Part shown: piece by piece, positions 42,012 through 50,664 of the stretch
Layout: every line of letters begins with the position of its first letter
Position numbering within the stretch: position 1 is the first letter of the stretch
The notes under the pieces: generated by a model
The model's database searches: none
The model's input: the letters and a program-made list of their open reading frames with translations, nothing else
What the model was told of the DNA's origin: nothing
Made by a program: the position numbers and the translations under genes
Source of the DNA: an uncultured Acetatifactor sp.
GTDB lineage: Bacteria; Bacillota; Clostridia; Lachnospirales; Lachnospiraceae
Reading direction: 5' to 3'
Assembly: GCA_910584865.1 (NCBI GenBank)
Contig: CAJUCE010000020.1
Coordinates: 1 to 64,000, forward strand
Length of the DNA stretch: 64,000 nucleotides

Positions 42012-42497
42012 TTAGTCTGCGGACTCTGTCTGTTCATTATTTTCGCCGGATGTACTCTCCTCGGACGAGTCTTCCACTTCCTTCAAAGCCTCCACAATGG
42101 CAGATTTTGCAGATTTTTTCATCGCTTTTACCGCTTTGTTATTCAGCTTCGGCTTCTTGGCTGCATCCTGATTCATATCGCATCTTCCCTGGAAAACAGC
42201 TTTCTCATCGATCACCAGACCGCCGGTAGTAATATCACCGATCACTCTGGCCGTAGAAGTCAATTCCACCTTCTCCGGTACGTTCAGATTTCCGTATACC
42301 TCACCGCCGACCACTACTTTCCGGGTATTGATGCTGCCGTTAATACAGCCGGATGCACCTACAATCACCATTTCCGTCACCGTGACATCGCCGTTTATGG
42401 TTCCGTCAATTCTGACGGCGCCTTCCGCCGTAAAATCGCCGTTGGACTGCGCTCCCATTCCGATGATTGTTGAAATCTGCGTTTCTTTTTTTCTCAT
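42012..42497 (-). CDS. Bactofilin (polymer-forming cytoskeletal protein)
   Basis: A 161-residue bactofilin. The beta-helical core is clear from repeated short strands: GAQSNGDFTAEGAVRIDGTINGDVTV, GASGCINGSINTRKVVVGGEVYGN, and STARVIGDITTGGLVIDEKAVFQGRC. A flexible acidic tail (SSEESTSGENNEQTESAD) follows. Bactofilins polymerise without nucleotide and position peptidoglycan enzymes. It lies just downstream of an M23-like membrane protein on the same strand, matching the bactofilin/M23 pairing seen in other bacteria. The ribosome site is GGGAGG. Confidence 0.9.
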   Translation of the reverse strand: MRKKETQISTIIGMGAQSNGDFTAEGAVRIDGTINGDVTVTEMVIVGASGCINGSINTRKVVVGGEVYGNLNVPEKVELTSTARVIGDITTGGLVIDEKAVFQGRCDMNQDAAKKPKLNNKAVKAMKKSAKSAIVEALKEVEDSSEESTSGENNEQTESAD

Positions 42498-42520
42498 TGC
42501 CTGATACCTCCCTTTTATGA

Positions 42521-43273
42521 TCAGCCGCTGATGTCCAGCATATCCATAGGATTGACATATACACCGTCCTTCATCATCTGATAACCAAGCTTGCTGCTGT
42601 CATCCGTGATCAGGAACAATGTAGTTCCCTGGGTAACCGCTTCTCCCTGCTTGACTTTTACAGAACCCTGATTTCGATATATCGTTGTATAGCCATTCCC
42701 ATGATCAATCCAAACATTATGTCCATATTCCGGATCTTCACTGACTACAGAGACCGTTCCGTCTGCTGTGGCAACCACCATGGAATCCGATGCGGCAGTA
42801 AAAATGCAGGTCAGGTCCTCCGTTACCTCATCCATACTTGCTCTCTCGGACAATGGCAGCCTTGTGGGCAAAAAACGCTTCTCCAGCTGCCCGGATAAAG
42901 TACTTTCCGCCTCTACCTTCTGGGATACGGTTTCGCTCAGAATCCGTATCTTCTCATCAAGACTTGTAATCTCGTTGTTCAGGCCCTCGATCTCCTCATT
43001 CAGAGTGTTTACCTGATTTTCCAGTCCGGCCTTCTCCTGTTCCAGCCCCTCGATTACCTCATCCTGCGCCTGCATCTGTTTCGTCTCTGCAGCCCAGATA
43101 TCTTTTTCATAAGAAAAATATCCGATCAACGTACCGATGATAATACAAAGTATGACAATAATCACCTGCAAAATCCAGGGCCGGATGCGAAACTGCTTCA
43201 TTCTGGTATCCACAGCATCGGATGTAACAATTACTACATGGCTGTTTTTACGTTTATGCCTGTTATGTCCCAT
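42521..43273 (-). CDS. Membrane-anchored degenerate M23 (LytM-like) protein
   Basis: A 250-residue protein. A short basic N terminus, one membrane helix (PWILQVIIVILCIIIGTLIGY), a periplasmic-side coiled coil (EGLEQEKAGLENQVNTLNEE) and a C-terminal LytM/M23 domain (VVATADGTVSVVSEDPEYGHNVWIDHGNGYTTIYRN). The metal-binding residues of active M23 enzymes are not conserved: the usual final HxH is replaced by LGYQMM. It is thus likely a non-catalytic scaffold, as are some SpoIIQ/EnvC-type proteins. ATG 43273 follows GGAGG by eight bases. It is the first gene of an operon with bactofilin. Confidence 0.8.
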   Translation of the reverse strand: MGHNRHKRKNSHVVIVTSDAVDTRMKQFRIRPWILQVIIVILCIIIGTLIGYFSYEKDIWAAETKQMQAQDEVIEGLEQEKAGLENQVNTLNEEIEGLNNEITSLDEKIRILSETVSQKVEAESTLSGQLEKRFLPTRLPLSERASMDEVTEDLTCIFTAASDSMVVATADGTVSVVSEDPEYGHNVWIDHGNGYTTIYRNQGSVKVKQGEAVTQGTTLFLITDDSSKLGYQMMKDGVYVNPMDMLDISG

Positions 43274-43307
43274 CAAAAGCCACCTCCGATAACTTTTTAT
43301 TTTCCCT

Positions 43308-43346
43308 TATTCACATGCGCATCGGCGCATATTGGAATCAGAAGTT
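43308..43346 (-). repeat. Leader element, copy 2
   Basis: A leader similar to 21678-21715, sharing AACTTCTGATTCCA, ATATG, GATG and TGTGAATAA-like blocks. It lies between the operator and the start of the M23 gene. Confidence 0.45.
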
Positions 43347-43399
43347 GACTCAATGTTCTTCTGAGTCAACATTTTACCATAAATGTACCTTTATATCAA
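43345..43399 (-). promoter_or_regulatory. Promoter and operator of the M23/bactofilin operon
   Basis: Leftward: TTGATA (43394-43399), a 17-bp spacer, TAAAAT (43371-43376), then TTGACTCA-N9-TGAGTCAA (43345-43369). Both the TATGGTAAAAT context and the 25-bp palindrome match the yerC promoter at 41512-41566. Confidence 0.75.
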
Positions 43400-43488
43400 C
43401 GATAATTTGTTTTTTTTGTGAAATTCTTACAATAAACAAACATCAAATTTTATCCTACAGGCGAATTTAATGCTCTTCTTTGTATATT

Positions 43489-44292
43489 TTATACTACCTC
43501 GTTCTCCTTCCGGTACCTGCCGTCACAGATTTGAGCTATCTTTTTCCAGGATAGATTACCCCCAAATAAGTCCAACGCGCTTCCCACTGTTACATGAACC
43601 CGGTTCCTGCCCAGCTCACGGATCCGCTCTAAATCCCCATAGCTTTGGACACCGCCGGCGTAAGTGACCGGCAGGCCCCTCCATCTGCCCAGAAAACCGA
43701 TCAGTTCCTCTTCAATCCCTTCCGATTTTCCCTCCACATCTACCGCATGAACCAGAAATTCGTCACAGTACTCTGCCAGCCGCTCCAGCAGCGCCTCTTC
43801 CATCGCTTCTTCCGTTATTTTCTGCCATCGGTCCGTGACAATCCGGTATCCGTCCGCCGTCTTTCTGCAGCTTAAATCCAATACTACCCGCTGCCGTCCC
43901 ACGGTATCTCTCAGCTGCTTTAATTTATCATAATGAATTCTGCCGTCCCGGAATACGTAGGACGTGACAATCACATGGGATGCGCCGGCATTAAGAAAAT
44001 CCAAAGCATTCTCCGGTGTGATTCCTCCCCCTGCCTGCAATCCGCCTGGATAAGCGCCAAGCGCTGCAAGCGCCTGTCTTTTTGTCTCTTCATAATATTC
44101 ACTGCCCGCAGGATTCAGCAAAATCACATGGCCTCCTTTTATAACGGCTTCTTTGTACAAAGCGGCAAAAAAATCCGCGTTTTTTTCCGATACAAAATTT
44201 TCTTTTGCCCGGTTCCCGGAGTCCTGCAGACTCGTCCCCACAATCTGCTTCACCTTCCCGTTATGAATATCGATACATGGCCTGAATTCCAT
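43489..44292 (-). CDS. hisA: HisA, eukaryotic-type ProFAR isomerase
   Basis: A 267-residue TIM-barrel isomerase for step four of histidine synthesis (ProFAR to PRFAR). It starts MEFRPCIDIHNGKVKQIVG; GLQAGGGITPENALDFLNAGASHVIVTSYVF and PVTYAGGVQSYGDLERI are the phosphate-binding segments. The closest pattern is the yeast HIS6-type enzyme, a branch also known in some Clostridia, rather than standard bacterial HisA of about 240 residues. No other his gene is adjacent. AGAAGGA precedes the ATG. Confidence 0.8.
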   Translation of the reverse strand: MEFRPCIDIHNGKVKQIVGTSLQDSGNRAKENFVSEKNADFFAALYKEAVIKGGHVILLNPAGSEYYEETKRQALAALGAYPGGLQAGGGITPENALDFLNAGASHVIVTSYVFRDGRIHYDKLKQLRDTVGRQRVVLDLSCRKTADGYRIVTDRWQKITEEAMEEALLERLAEYCDEFLVHAVDVEGKSEGIEEELIGFLGRWRGLPVTYAGGVQSYGDLERIRELGRNRVHVTVGSALDLFGGNLSWKKIAQICDGRYRKENEVV

Positions 44293-44427
44293 TTTTTTCC
44301 TTCTTTCTTTTGGTTAATCTGAATAAATATGCCTGCATTGCACATACTATCGACAAACCAGCCGCGTATGCAATACGGTCTGGTTTGAAAGCTCGCTTGT
44401 AGACCACACAGCAGATTGGAGGAAACT

Positions 44428-44961
44428 ATGAAAAAAACAAGAAAATTCCCCGGGGCAAAAAAATATCTGACACTGGGGCTGGTCCTTGCATGTGTATGCA
44501 TGGTATCAGCCTGTACAAACAGCGCCAAAAATAACAATGGCTCCGACTCTATGGCAGAAAACAATTCCGGAGGCAGTTCGTCGGATACCAACGGCTCCGC
44601 CGGCAGCAACACGGACACAGCCGGAGGCAACACCGGAAATACCAATGCCGGTAACACAAACGGCTCTTCCGGCAGCAATGCCGCTACTGACAATAATACA
44701 AACGGAAACAATTCAACGACGGCTGGAAACGGAACCGGCAATAGCCAGTCCGCAGACGGAAATCAGGACTCCGTGCTGGATGAAGCCGGCAATGCGGTAA
44801 CAAATGTAATAGATGACGTTGCTGACGGCATCAATGATTTTACCGACGGCCTTGGCAGCACGCAAAACGGAAATGTTACAGACGGTAACGGAGTAAACGG
44901 CACCACAGGCAATAATTCAAATGTGAACAGCACCACTGCCGGCAGCACAGCCGGACAGTAA
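44428..44961 (+). CDS. Low-complexity lipoprotein
   Basis: A 177-residue secreted lipoprotein. The signal (YLTLGLVLACVCMVSAC) ends in lipobox VSAC. Nearly all of the mature part is Asn, Gly, Ser, Thr and Ala (GNTNAGNTNGSSGSNAATDN), apart from one helical amphipathic segment DEAGNAVTNVIDDVADGIND. It is probably a cell-surface spacer. No enzymatic motif is present. ATG 44428 follows GGAGG. A strong terminator lies seven bases after the stop. Confidence 0.75.
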   Translation: MKKTRKFPGAKKYLTLGLVLACVCMVSACTNSAKNNNGSDSMAENNSGGSSSDTNGSAGSNTDTAGGNTGNTNAGNTNGSSGSNAATDNNTNGNNSTTAGNGTGNSQSADGNQDSVLDEAGNAVTNVIDDVADGINDFTDGLGSTQNGNVTDGNGVNGTTGNNSNVNSTTAGSTAGQ

Positions 44962-44967
44962 CCCTCT

Positions 44968-44997
44968 CCCTGTGTGCCGAAGGAGCGGCACACAGGG
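44968..44997 (+). terminator. Rho-independent terminator
   Basis: A perfect 12-bp stem CCCTGTGTGCCG/CGGCACACAGGG with a six-base loop, followed by CATTTGTTTT. Confidence 0.85.
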
Positions 44998-45014
44998 CAT
45001 TTGTTTTAATCCGT

Positions 45015-46982
45015 TCATACTTCTTCCATAATCATGCCGTTTCTATATGCCTCCAGCAATTCCTCCAGATAATAGATCCGTTCTCTGATCTCCTGTCCCA
45101 CATCCGTATCTGCCACCAGCTTTCTATATGGAAACACCTCCACATCTACCGAATGGGAAAAAAGATCCGATTCGTTAACGATGGCCGCCTGAGCGGACTC
45201 AAAGGGTTCATGAGCCGCAAGGCGCATTCCCCGTGAATTGCATACCAGCGTATAGCCGGCAATCCCTGTCTTTTCCTGATATGCTTTCGCAAATCCTCCG
45301 TCGATAATCAGCAGCCGCCCCCCGCATTTCACAGGCGACTCTCCGTGAATCTGTTCCACAGGAACATGTCCGTTTACAATATGTGCATCCCCTGTATCCA
45401 GTCCGAATTCCTTCAGGATCTGATCTACTGTTTCCTCTTTTTCCAGCAGCTGATAATAGCTGTTTTTCTTTTCCTTATGGGCTTCTTTCTCCCCGATAAA
45501 ATATCTCTCGAAAGTTGTCATTTTCTCCTTGCCAAAAACGGGCGAACCCGGACCGTTCCATATGTACCACATCATATCCTGACCGGCCATACGCTCTTTC
45601 GCCTCCTTGGCATAGTATCCTCTCCTGGCATAATACTCCAGAATGTCATAGAGCGCCTTCCCATAATAACGTTTTCCGAACACCTCCACGCCCATAAAGC
45701 TTCCGTCCGCATTCATGGGAACACAGCCGTGATACAATAGATTTCCGTTATATATTTTATATAACCCGCCCTTTGCATAGAGAAATCTCACATGGCGCTG
45801 CAGCTTCTCACATTTCGTAAAAGCATGCTGCAGCCTCTCCATCACTTTTTCCTCTTCTTCTGTAAGCGCATAGGGATTTAGGGGGTCAACGGTGGGAAAG
45901 TCCATATCCTGCATCACATATTCCCTGCTGACTGCGTCTCCCTCCCTTATGCTGACGGTTCCCTTTTCGAAGTCTATCCGATCCAGCAGCAGCCGATCCT
46001 CCATGTGAAATTCCGGATGCCGCATAATCAGCTGTCCTTCCAGCTTGAACTGCATCACCGTCATTGCCTTATGCATTTTCATGTCCAGCGTCAGATCCTT
46101 TGTATTGTAATCAGGATGCTGAGAAATGGCAAATTTCCCGCAATCCGCGTTTCCATAGGCCTCCATGGCAAAAGTGGCCAGAGGAAGCAGATTGATCCCA
46201 TAACCTTCTTCCAACGTATCCAGGTTGCCGTATCTGGCCGCAATCCGTATCACATTGGCAATGCATGCCTGGTGTCCGCTGGCTGCCCCCATCCACAAAA
46301 TATCATGATTCCCCCACTGCACATCCACGGAATGATATGCACATAATGTATCCATAATAATATGCGGTCCCGGTCCTCTGTCATAGATATCGCCCACAAT
46401 ATGTAGATGGTCTATCACCAGACACTGGATCAGCTGGCTCAGCGCGATAATAAACTGAGGCGCTCTGCCGATCCTGATAATCGTATGTATAATTTCATTG
46501 TAATAGGCTTCCTTGTCGTGAATCTCCTCTTTCTCCGTGATCAGTTCCTCGATCACATAGGCGAAATCCTTCGGCAAAGCCTTGCGCACTTTAGAACGGG
46601 TGTATTTTGAAGACACTCTCTTAATCATCTGTACCAGCCTATGCAGGGAAATTGTATACCAATCCTCCAGATTATCCTCTTGTCTTGTGACAATCTCCAG
46701 TTTTTCTTCAGGATAATAGATCAAGGTAGCCAGGCTCTTCTTATCCCGGCTGCTGATCGTATTGCCGAATTCCTCGTCAATCTTCTTACGGACTGATCCC
46801 GAGCCATTCTTCAGTACATGATTAAACTGTTCATATTCCCCATGAATGTCCGTGAGGAAATGTTCCGTCCCCTTAGGCAGATTCATAATGGACTGTAAAT
46901 TAATGATTTCCGTAGCAGCAGATGCACTGTTCCTGTACTGCTTTGCCAGCACTCTCAATACTTTGTGATCTTTCTCGTTCAT
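45015..46982 (-). CDS. fbp: Fructose-1,6-bisphosphatase class III
   Basis: A 655-residue gluconeogenic phosphatase of the Firmicutes class III. It has metallophosphatase motifs THFLTDIHGEYEQF, HIVGDIYDRGPGPH, WGNHDILWMGAASGHQACI and later VNGHVP and LLIIDGGFA. It hydrolyses fructose 1,6-bisphosphate to fructose 6-phosphate in the cytoplasm. Length fits the family (about 640-670). I chose ATG 46982 (MNEKDHKVLRVL), six bases after AAGG. It is monocistronic. Confidence 0.95.
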   Translation of the reverse strand: MNEKDHKVLRVLAKQYRNSASAATEIINLQSIMNLPKGTEHFLTDIHGEYEQFNHVLKNGSGSVRKKIDEEFGNTISSRDKKSLATLIYYPEEKLEIVTRQEDNLEDWYTISLHRLVQMIKRVSSKYTRSKVRKALPKDFAYVIEELITEKEEIHDKEAYYNEIIHTIIRIGRAPQFIIALSQLIQCLVIDHLHIVGDIYDRGPGPHIIMDTLCAYHSVDVQWGNHDILWMGAASGHQACIANVIRIAARYGNLDTLEEGYGINLLPLATFAMEAYGNADCGKFAISQHPDYNTKDLTLDMKMHKAMTVMQFKLEGQLIMRHPEFHMEDRLLLDRIDFEKGTVSIREGDAVSREYVMQDMDFPTVDPLNPYALTEEEEKVMERLQHAFTKCEKLQRHVRFLYAKGGLYKIYNGNLLYHGCVPMNADGSFMGVEVFGKRYYGKALYDILEYYARRGYYAKEAKERMAGQDMMWYIWNGPGSPVFGKEKMTTFERYFIGEKEAHKEKKNSYYQLLEKEETVDQILKEFGLDTGDAHIVNGHVPVEQIHGESPVKCGGRLLIIDGGFAKAYQEKTGIAGYTLVCNSRGMRLAAHEPFESAQAAIVNESDLFSHSVDVEVFPYRKLVADTDVGQEIRERIYYLEELLEAYRNGMIMEEV

Positions 46983-47032
46983 ATCATGCCTTCTCCGCCC
47001 CAAGTACGCTTCTTATGCCTCTTTCATCCGTA

Positions 47033-47800
47033 TCATGAGAATAACGCTTCTATCACATCACCCATATCATATTTTCCCGCCGGTTTTCCTGCCAGATATT
47101 TCGCCGCCTGCACTGCACCCTTTCCAAAAATTGCCCGGGAGTATGCCGCATGCGAAAAAGTAATGACCTCGTCCATACCGGCGAAGATCACATCATGTTC
47201 TCCCACGATACTGCCGCCTCTGACAGCGCTGATACCGATCTCCTTTTGGGGCCGCTTCTCTCTCCGGCCACTCCTGTCGTACACATAAGTATATGTATTT
47301 CCAAATTCCTCATTTATGGAATCCGCCAGAGCCAGGGCTGTTCCGCTGGGCGCATCTACCTTTTGATTGTGATGCTTCTCCACTACTTCCATGTCAAAAC
47401 CTGCAGGCGCCAACACACTGGCAGCTTTTTTCAGCAATTTTAACAGCAGGTTAATCCCCAGCGACATATTGGCGGACCGCAGCACTGCAATCTGCTCTGA
47501 CGCCCGCTCAACCTTTTCCAGCTGAGCCTCGCTCAAACCTGTGGTGCATAAAACGCATGGCATGTTTTTCTCCACACAGTAATCCAGCATATCATCCCAT
47601 GCCTTCGCCGAAGAAAAATCGATCAGACAGTCTGCCTTCTCCCTGCAATCCCTGATATCCTGATACACCGGATATGGATTATGGCCGTCGTCTACAATAT
47701 CGATACCTGCCGCCACCTCAGCCTCCTGATCTTCCCTCAGCAGCCCGCTGATGACCTGCCCCATTCTGCCATTGCACCCCCGCAAGATGATTTTTATCAT
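47033..47800 (-). CDS. dapB: 4-hydroxy-tetrahydrodipicolinate reductase
   Basis: A 255-residue enzyme of the lysine/diaminopimelate pathway. The nucleotide-binding start is IKIILRGCNGRMGQVISG; CLIDFSSAK and the substrate motif VEKHHNQKVDAPSGTALALAD are diagnostic. It reduces the product of DapA with NAD(P)H. AGGAG precedes ATG 47800. It follows dapA on the same strand with a gap of about 115 bp, so the two probably form an operon. Confidence 0.95.
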   Translation of the reverse strand: MIKIILRGCNGRMGQVISGLLREDQEAEVAAGIDIVDDGHNPYPVYQDIRDCREKADCLIDFSSAKAWDDMLDYCVEKNMPCVLCTTGLSEAQLEKVERASEQIAVLRSANMSLGINLLLKLLKKAASVLAPAGFDMEVVEKHHNQKVDAPSGTALALADSINEEFGNTYTYVYDRSGRREKRPQKEIGISAVRGGSIVGEHDVIFAGMDEVITFSHAAYSRAIFGKGAVQAAKYLAGKPAGKYDMGDVIEALFS

Positions 47801-47915
47801 TGTCTTTTTCTCCTGTTCCTCTTTTTTGCCGGCCCTACAATTATTATGACGACACAGACTGTCCGATGAAACAGCCCATGCCGTCACGATTATCGTTTGG
47901 ATCCCGGATTCTCTA

Positions 47916-48800
47916 TTACAATATTCCGTAAGATTTCATTGCCTTTTCAAGCTGCTGTGCATTTGCCGGTTCCATTCTGGTCAGAGGCATCCGCAGTCCG
48001 CCGTCGATCATTCCCATCATCTCCAGCGCCTTCTTTACAGGGATGGGATTCACTTCACAAAACAGAGCATTGCACAATTCCATCGCTTCCAGCTGCATTT
48101 TACGGCTGCCGGCCCAATCGCCGTCCAGGAACTTCCGGCACATTTCATGGGTCTGACGGGGCGCCACATTCGCCAATACAGATATAACGCCGATGCCGCC
48201 CAGCGCCATCAGGGGAACGATCTGATCGTCATTGCCGGAATAGATGTCTACCTTTCCTTCGGAGATTGCCGCCAGATGCGCGATCTGGCTGATATTGCCG
48301 CTGGCCTCCTTGACTCCGACGATATTCTCCACATCGCTGCAGAGCCGTACGATGGTCTCCGGCAAAATATTGCATCCTGTCCTGCTGGGTACATTATAGA
48401 GCAAAACGGGCAATTTCACCGAATCCGCCACTGCCTTGAAATGCGCATACAGACCGTTTTGCGTCGCCTTATTATAATAAGGGCTTACCAGCAGGAGTCC
48501 GTCCGCCCCCGCCGCTTCGGCTTCTTTGGACAAATAGACCGCCGTCTCCGTACAATTGGACCCGGTACCTGCGATAACCGGAATCCTGCCCGCCACCGTC
48601 TTTATACAATATCGAATTACCTCCAGATGCTCCTCATGGGACAGTGTGGATGACTCGCCCGTAGTACCGCAGACGATGATGGCATCTGTCCCATTAGCAA
48701 TCTGAAACTCCAGCAGCTTCGCAAATTGCTCGTAATTCACTTCCCCGTTGTCATGCATGGGGGTAACGATTGCTACACCCGAACCCTTGAAAATTGACAT
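47916..48800 (-). CDS. dapA: 4-hydroxy-tetrahydrodipicolinate synthase
   Basis: A 294-residue TIM-barrel aldolase condensing pyruvate with aspartate semialdehyde. GVAIVTPMHDNGEVNYE, VCGTTGESSTLSHEEH, the Tyr in LLYNVPSRTGCNI, and the Schiff-base Lys in IVGVKEASGNI are all present. GGAGG precedes ATG 48800. It is the first gene of dapA-dapB. Confidence 0.95.
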   Translation of the reverse strand: MSIFKGSGVAIVTPMHDNGEVNYEQFAKLLEFQIANGTDAIIVCGTTGESSTLSHEEHLEVIRYCIKTVAGRIPVIAGTGSNCTETAVYLSKEAEAAGADGLLLVSPYYNKATQNGLYAHFKAVADSVKLPVLLYNVPSRTGCNILPETIVRLCSDVENIVGVKEASGNISQIAHLAAISEGKVDIYSGNDDQIVPLMALGGIGVISVLANVAPRQTHEMCRKFLDGDWAGSRKMQLEAMELCNALFCEVNPIPVKKALEMMGMIDGGLRMPLTRMEPANAQQLEKAMKSYGIL

Positions 48801-48884
48801 CTCTTTTCCTCCATTTCCATTGCATTTCATTTTTCAATGCGGTTATCTGTGAAAGAACAGGAAAAATAATCCATGATACAAACA

Positions 48885-48908
48885 TCGCCGGCACAAAAGC
48901 GCCGGCGA
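48885..48908 (-). terminator. Hairpin after the adenosyltransferase gene
   Basis: TCGCCGGC/GCCGGCGA arms around an eight-base loop, followed leftward by TGTTTGTA. It probably ends the transcript of the gene at 49044-49541. Confidence 0.5.
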
Positions 48909-49043
48909 ATACGTGTTTCCATTTCCTTTCTCATTCCCTGCACCTATCGCATCAAAACAGTACTCCTGAAAAACGCAACCTCATCCTCATAACATTATGT
49001 ATATGTAAAATCATACCATCTATCATGGGTGCTGTCAACGGAT

Positions 49044-49541
49044 TTATTCCCAAACCTTAAATTTTACCGTTTCGATCTTAGAAACCTCATCGGCCAGTAT
49101 GCAAATATCATCACGCAGCTCTACACCGGTCAAAATGACATCCGTTTCCTCCCTGCACTCCAGCATGGCCTTTAAATCTGCCACAGATACAATTTCCTTC
49201 TCGGTCAGGCGAAGCATCTCATCCAATATCAACAGATCGCATTCTCTGGTTGCAAGAACCTTTTTTGCAAAGTTCATTCCGTTTTTGATATTGACAATCT
49301 CCTCCTGCTTCTTCTCATTGGGAAGCTCTTCGTAATTCTCCACGGATTTTTCAAAGGTAAAAAGCTTTATCTCCGGTTCCATCCTGCGCAGGAAATCCGA
49401 ATTCATGGATCCGTTTCCCTTTAAAAACTGAATGATCACTACATTTTTGCCTTCCATGGCAGCCTGTAAAGCCCTGCCCAGAGCCGCCGGGGACTTCCCG
49501 CGGCCATCTCCCGCATATATATATACCAACCCTTTTGCCAT
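49044..49541 (-). CDS. Cob(I)yrinic acid a,c-diamide adenosyltransferase (CobO/BtuR-like)
   Basis: A 165-residue P-loop adenosyltransferase. GLVYIYAGDGRGKSPAALGRALQAA is the modified Walker A, then VVIIQFLKGN, LLILDEMLRLTEKEIV and DVILTGVELRD. It transfers the adenosyl group of ATP to reduced cobalamin precursors. A Ser in GKSPAA replaces the more usual Thr. No other cobalamin genes are nearby. ATG 49541 follows GAGG. Confidence 0.85.
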   Translation of the reverse strand: MAKGLVYIYAGDGRGKSPAALGRALQAAMEGKNVVIIQFLKGNGSMNSDFLRRMEPEIKLFTFEKSVENYEELPNEKKQEEIVNIKNGMNFAKKVLATRECDLLILDEMLRLTEKEIVSVADLKAMLECREETDVILTGVELRDDICILADEVSKIETVKFKVWE

Positions 49542-49679
49542 ACCGAACCTCGTTTCATTCACAAAGGAACTGCAAGTTACATGTTAAGTTACATGTATAG
49601 GATAACATATTTTCCTAAATTTGGCAAATCCTTTTGGTTGTCAAATGAATGAATAGCGGATGAATTTCTCATTCAAGAA

Positions 49680-50318
49680 TTAATTATCCATATCCTCAAC
49701 CAGTTCCAACTTGCTGACGGACACTTCAAAAGCCACCCTTCGCTCCACATTTTCTTCATCCAGCTTCTTCATATACTCTCTGCTCTGAATTCTGCCCCAG
49801 ACTGCACAGCGCTCCCCAACCTTAAAATTATTGGCATAGCGTGCATTTCTTCCCCAGCAAATACAGGGGATATAATCCGATTTCCCATAAGGACGGTTTA
49901 CAGCCAACAACAGATCCGCAATCTCCCTGCCCAGCGGTGTTTTCCTGTAAATCGGTTCTTTACAGATATAACCGTCGAGAAAAATCTGATTTGTCTTGGA
50001 GCTCTCTTCCATCTCATCGACAAAGCTCACTTCTCTGGCAAATACAGAGAGCACCAGCCTGTTTTTTCGCTCCTCATGACGATTGTAAGAGCGAAACTGG
50101 CCGTTTACACAGATTAATTCTCCCGTATAATCCGAAGTGACGTCCATCAGACGTTCTGACACCATAATCGGGATCGTGTCATAGCTCTCGCTGAGACGCT
50201 TGCATCTTACGTCCATCATGTAAAACCCTTCTCCGAAAATCTCATGGCTATAGCTGAACCCACTGATGATTTCCCCCATAACCGTTACCTGGTTGTTTTC
50301 AATTACCTTATCTGTCAT
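49680..50318 (-). CDS. Single-stranded DNA-binding (OB-fold) protein
   Basis: A 212-residue protein with two OB-like segments. The second looks like SSB: QIFLDGYICKEPIYRKTPLGREIADLLLAVNR, YIPCICWGRNARYANNFKVGERCAVWGRIQSREY. The first (NQVTVMGEIISGFSYSHEIF) may be a divergent repeat. It lacks the Gly/Gln-rich acidic-tip tail of housekeeping SSB, so it is a paralogue rather than the main SSB. ATG 50318 follows GGGAG. Confidence 0.75.
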   Translation of the reverse strand: MTDKVIENNQVTVMGEIISGFSYSHEIFGEGFYMMDVRCKRLSESYDTIPIMVSERLMDVTSDYTGELICVNGQFRSYNRHEERKNRLVLSVFAREVSFVDEMEESSKTNQIFLDGYICKEPIYRKTPLGREIADLLLAVNRPYGKSDYIPCICWGRNARYANNFKVGERCAVWGRIQSREYMKKLDEENVERRVAFEVSVSKLELVEDMDN

Positions 50319-50556
50319 TATCGTTCTCCCTTCTTGTTCTAAGACTTTTTCCGGTAACACCTCCTTTAGGAACCCCGCGCTGCCATTCTTACCCTCTGCA
50401 TTCCTATCAGGTGGATACTACTATTTATACAATATAAATTGCCATTTTAGTACAATTTCTCATCGCGCAATCCGTCATTTTTTTCAAAAAACAGACATAT
50501 TCCCATTTGATTCTATTCGAAATTATGAAAATCAAAAACCAGAAACCGCAATAATC

Positions 50557-50585
50557 TTGCGTTTGTTGAAAAATGATGCTATACT
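50557..50585 (+). promoter_or_regulatory. Promoter of typA
   Basis: TTGCGT (50557-50562), a 17-bp spacer and TATACT (50580-50585), reading toward typA about 80 bp ahead of its start. A second overlapping pair (TTGTTG/TATAAC) is possible. Confidence 0.55.
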
Positions 50586-50664
50586 ATAACAGTTCGAATT
50601 TTCAGCAAAATATTTCATCGACAAAATCGGACAACTATTTGCAGGCAGAAATGAGGTTAACTTT

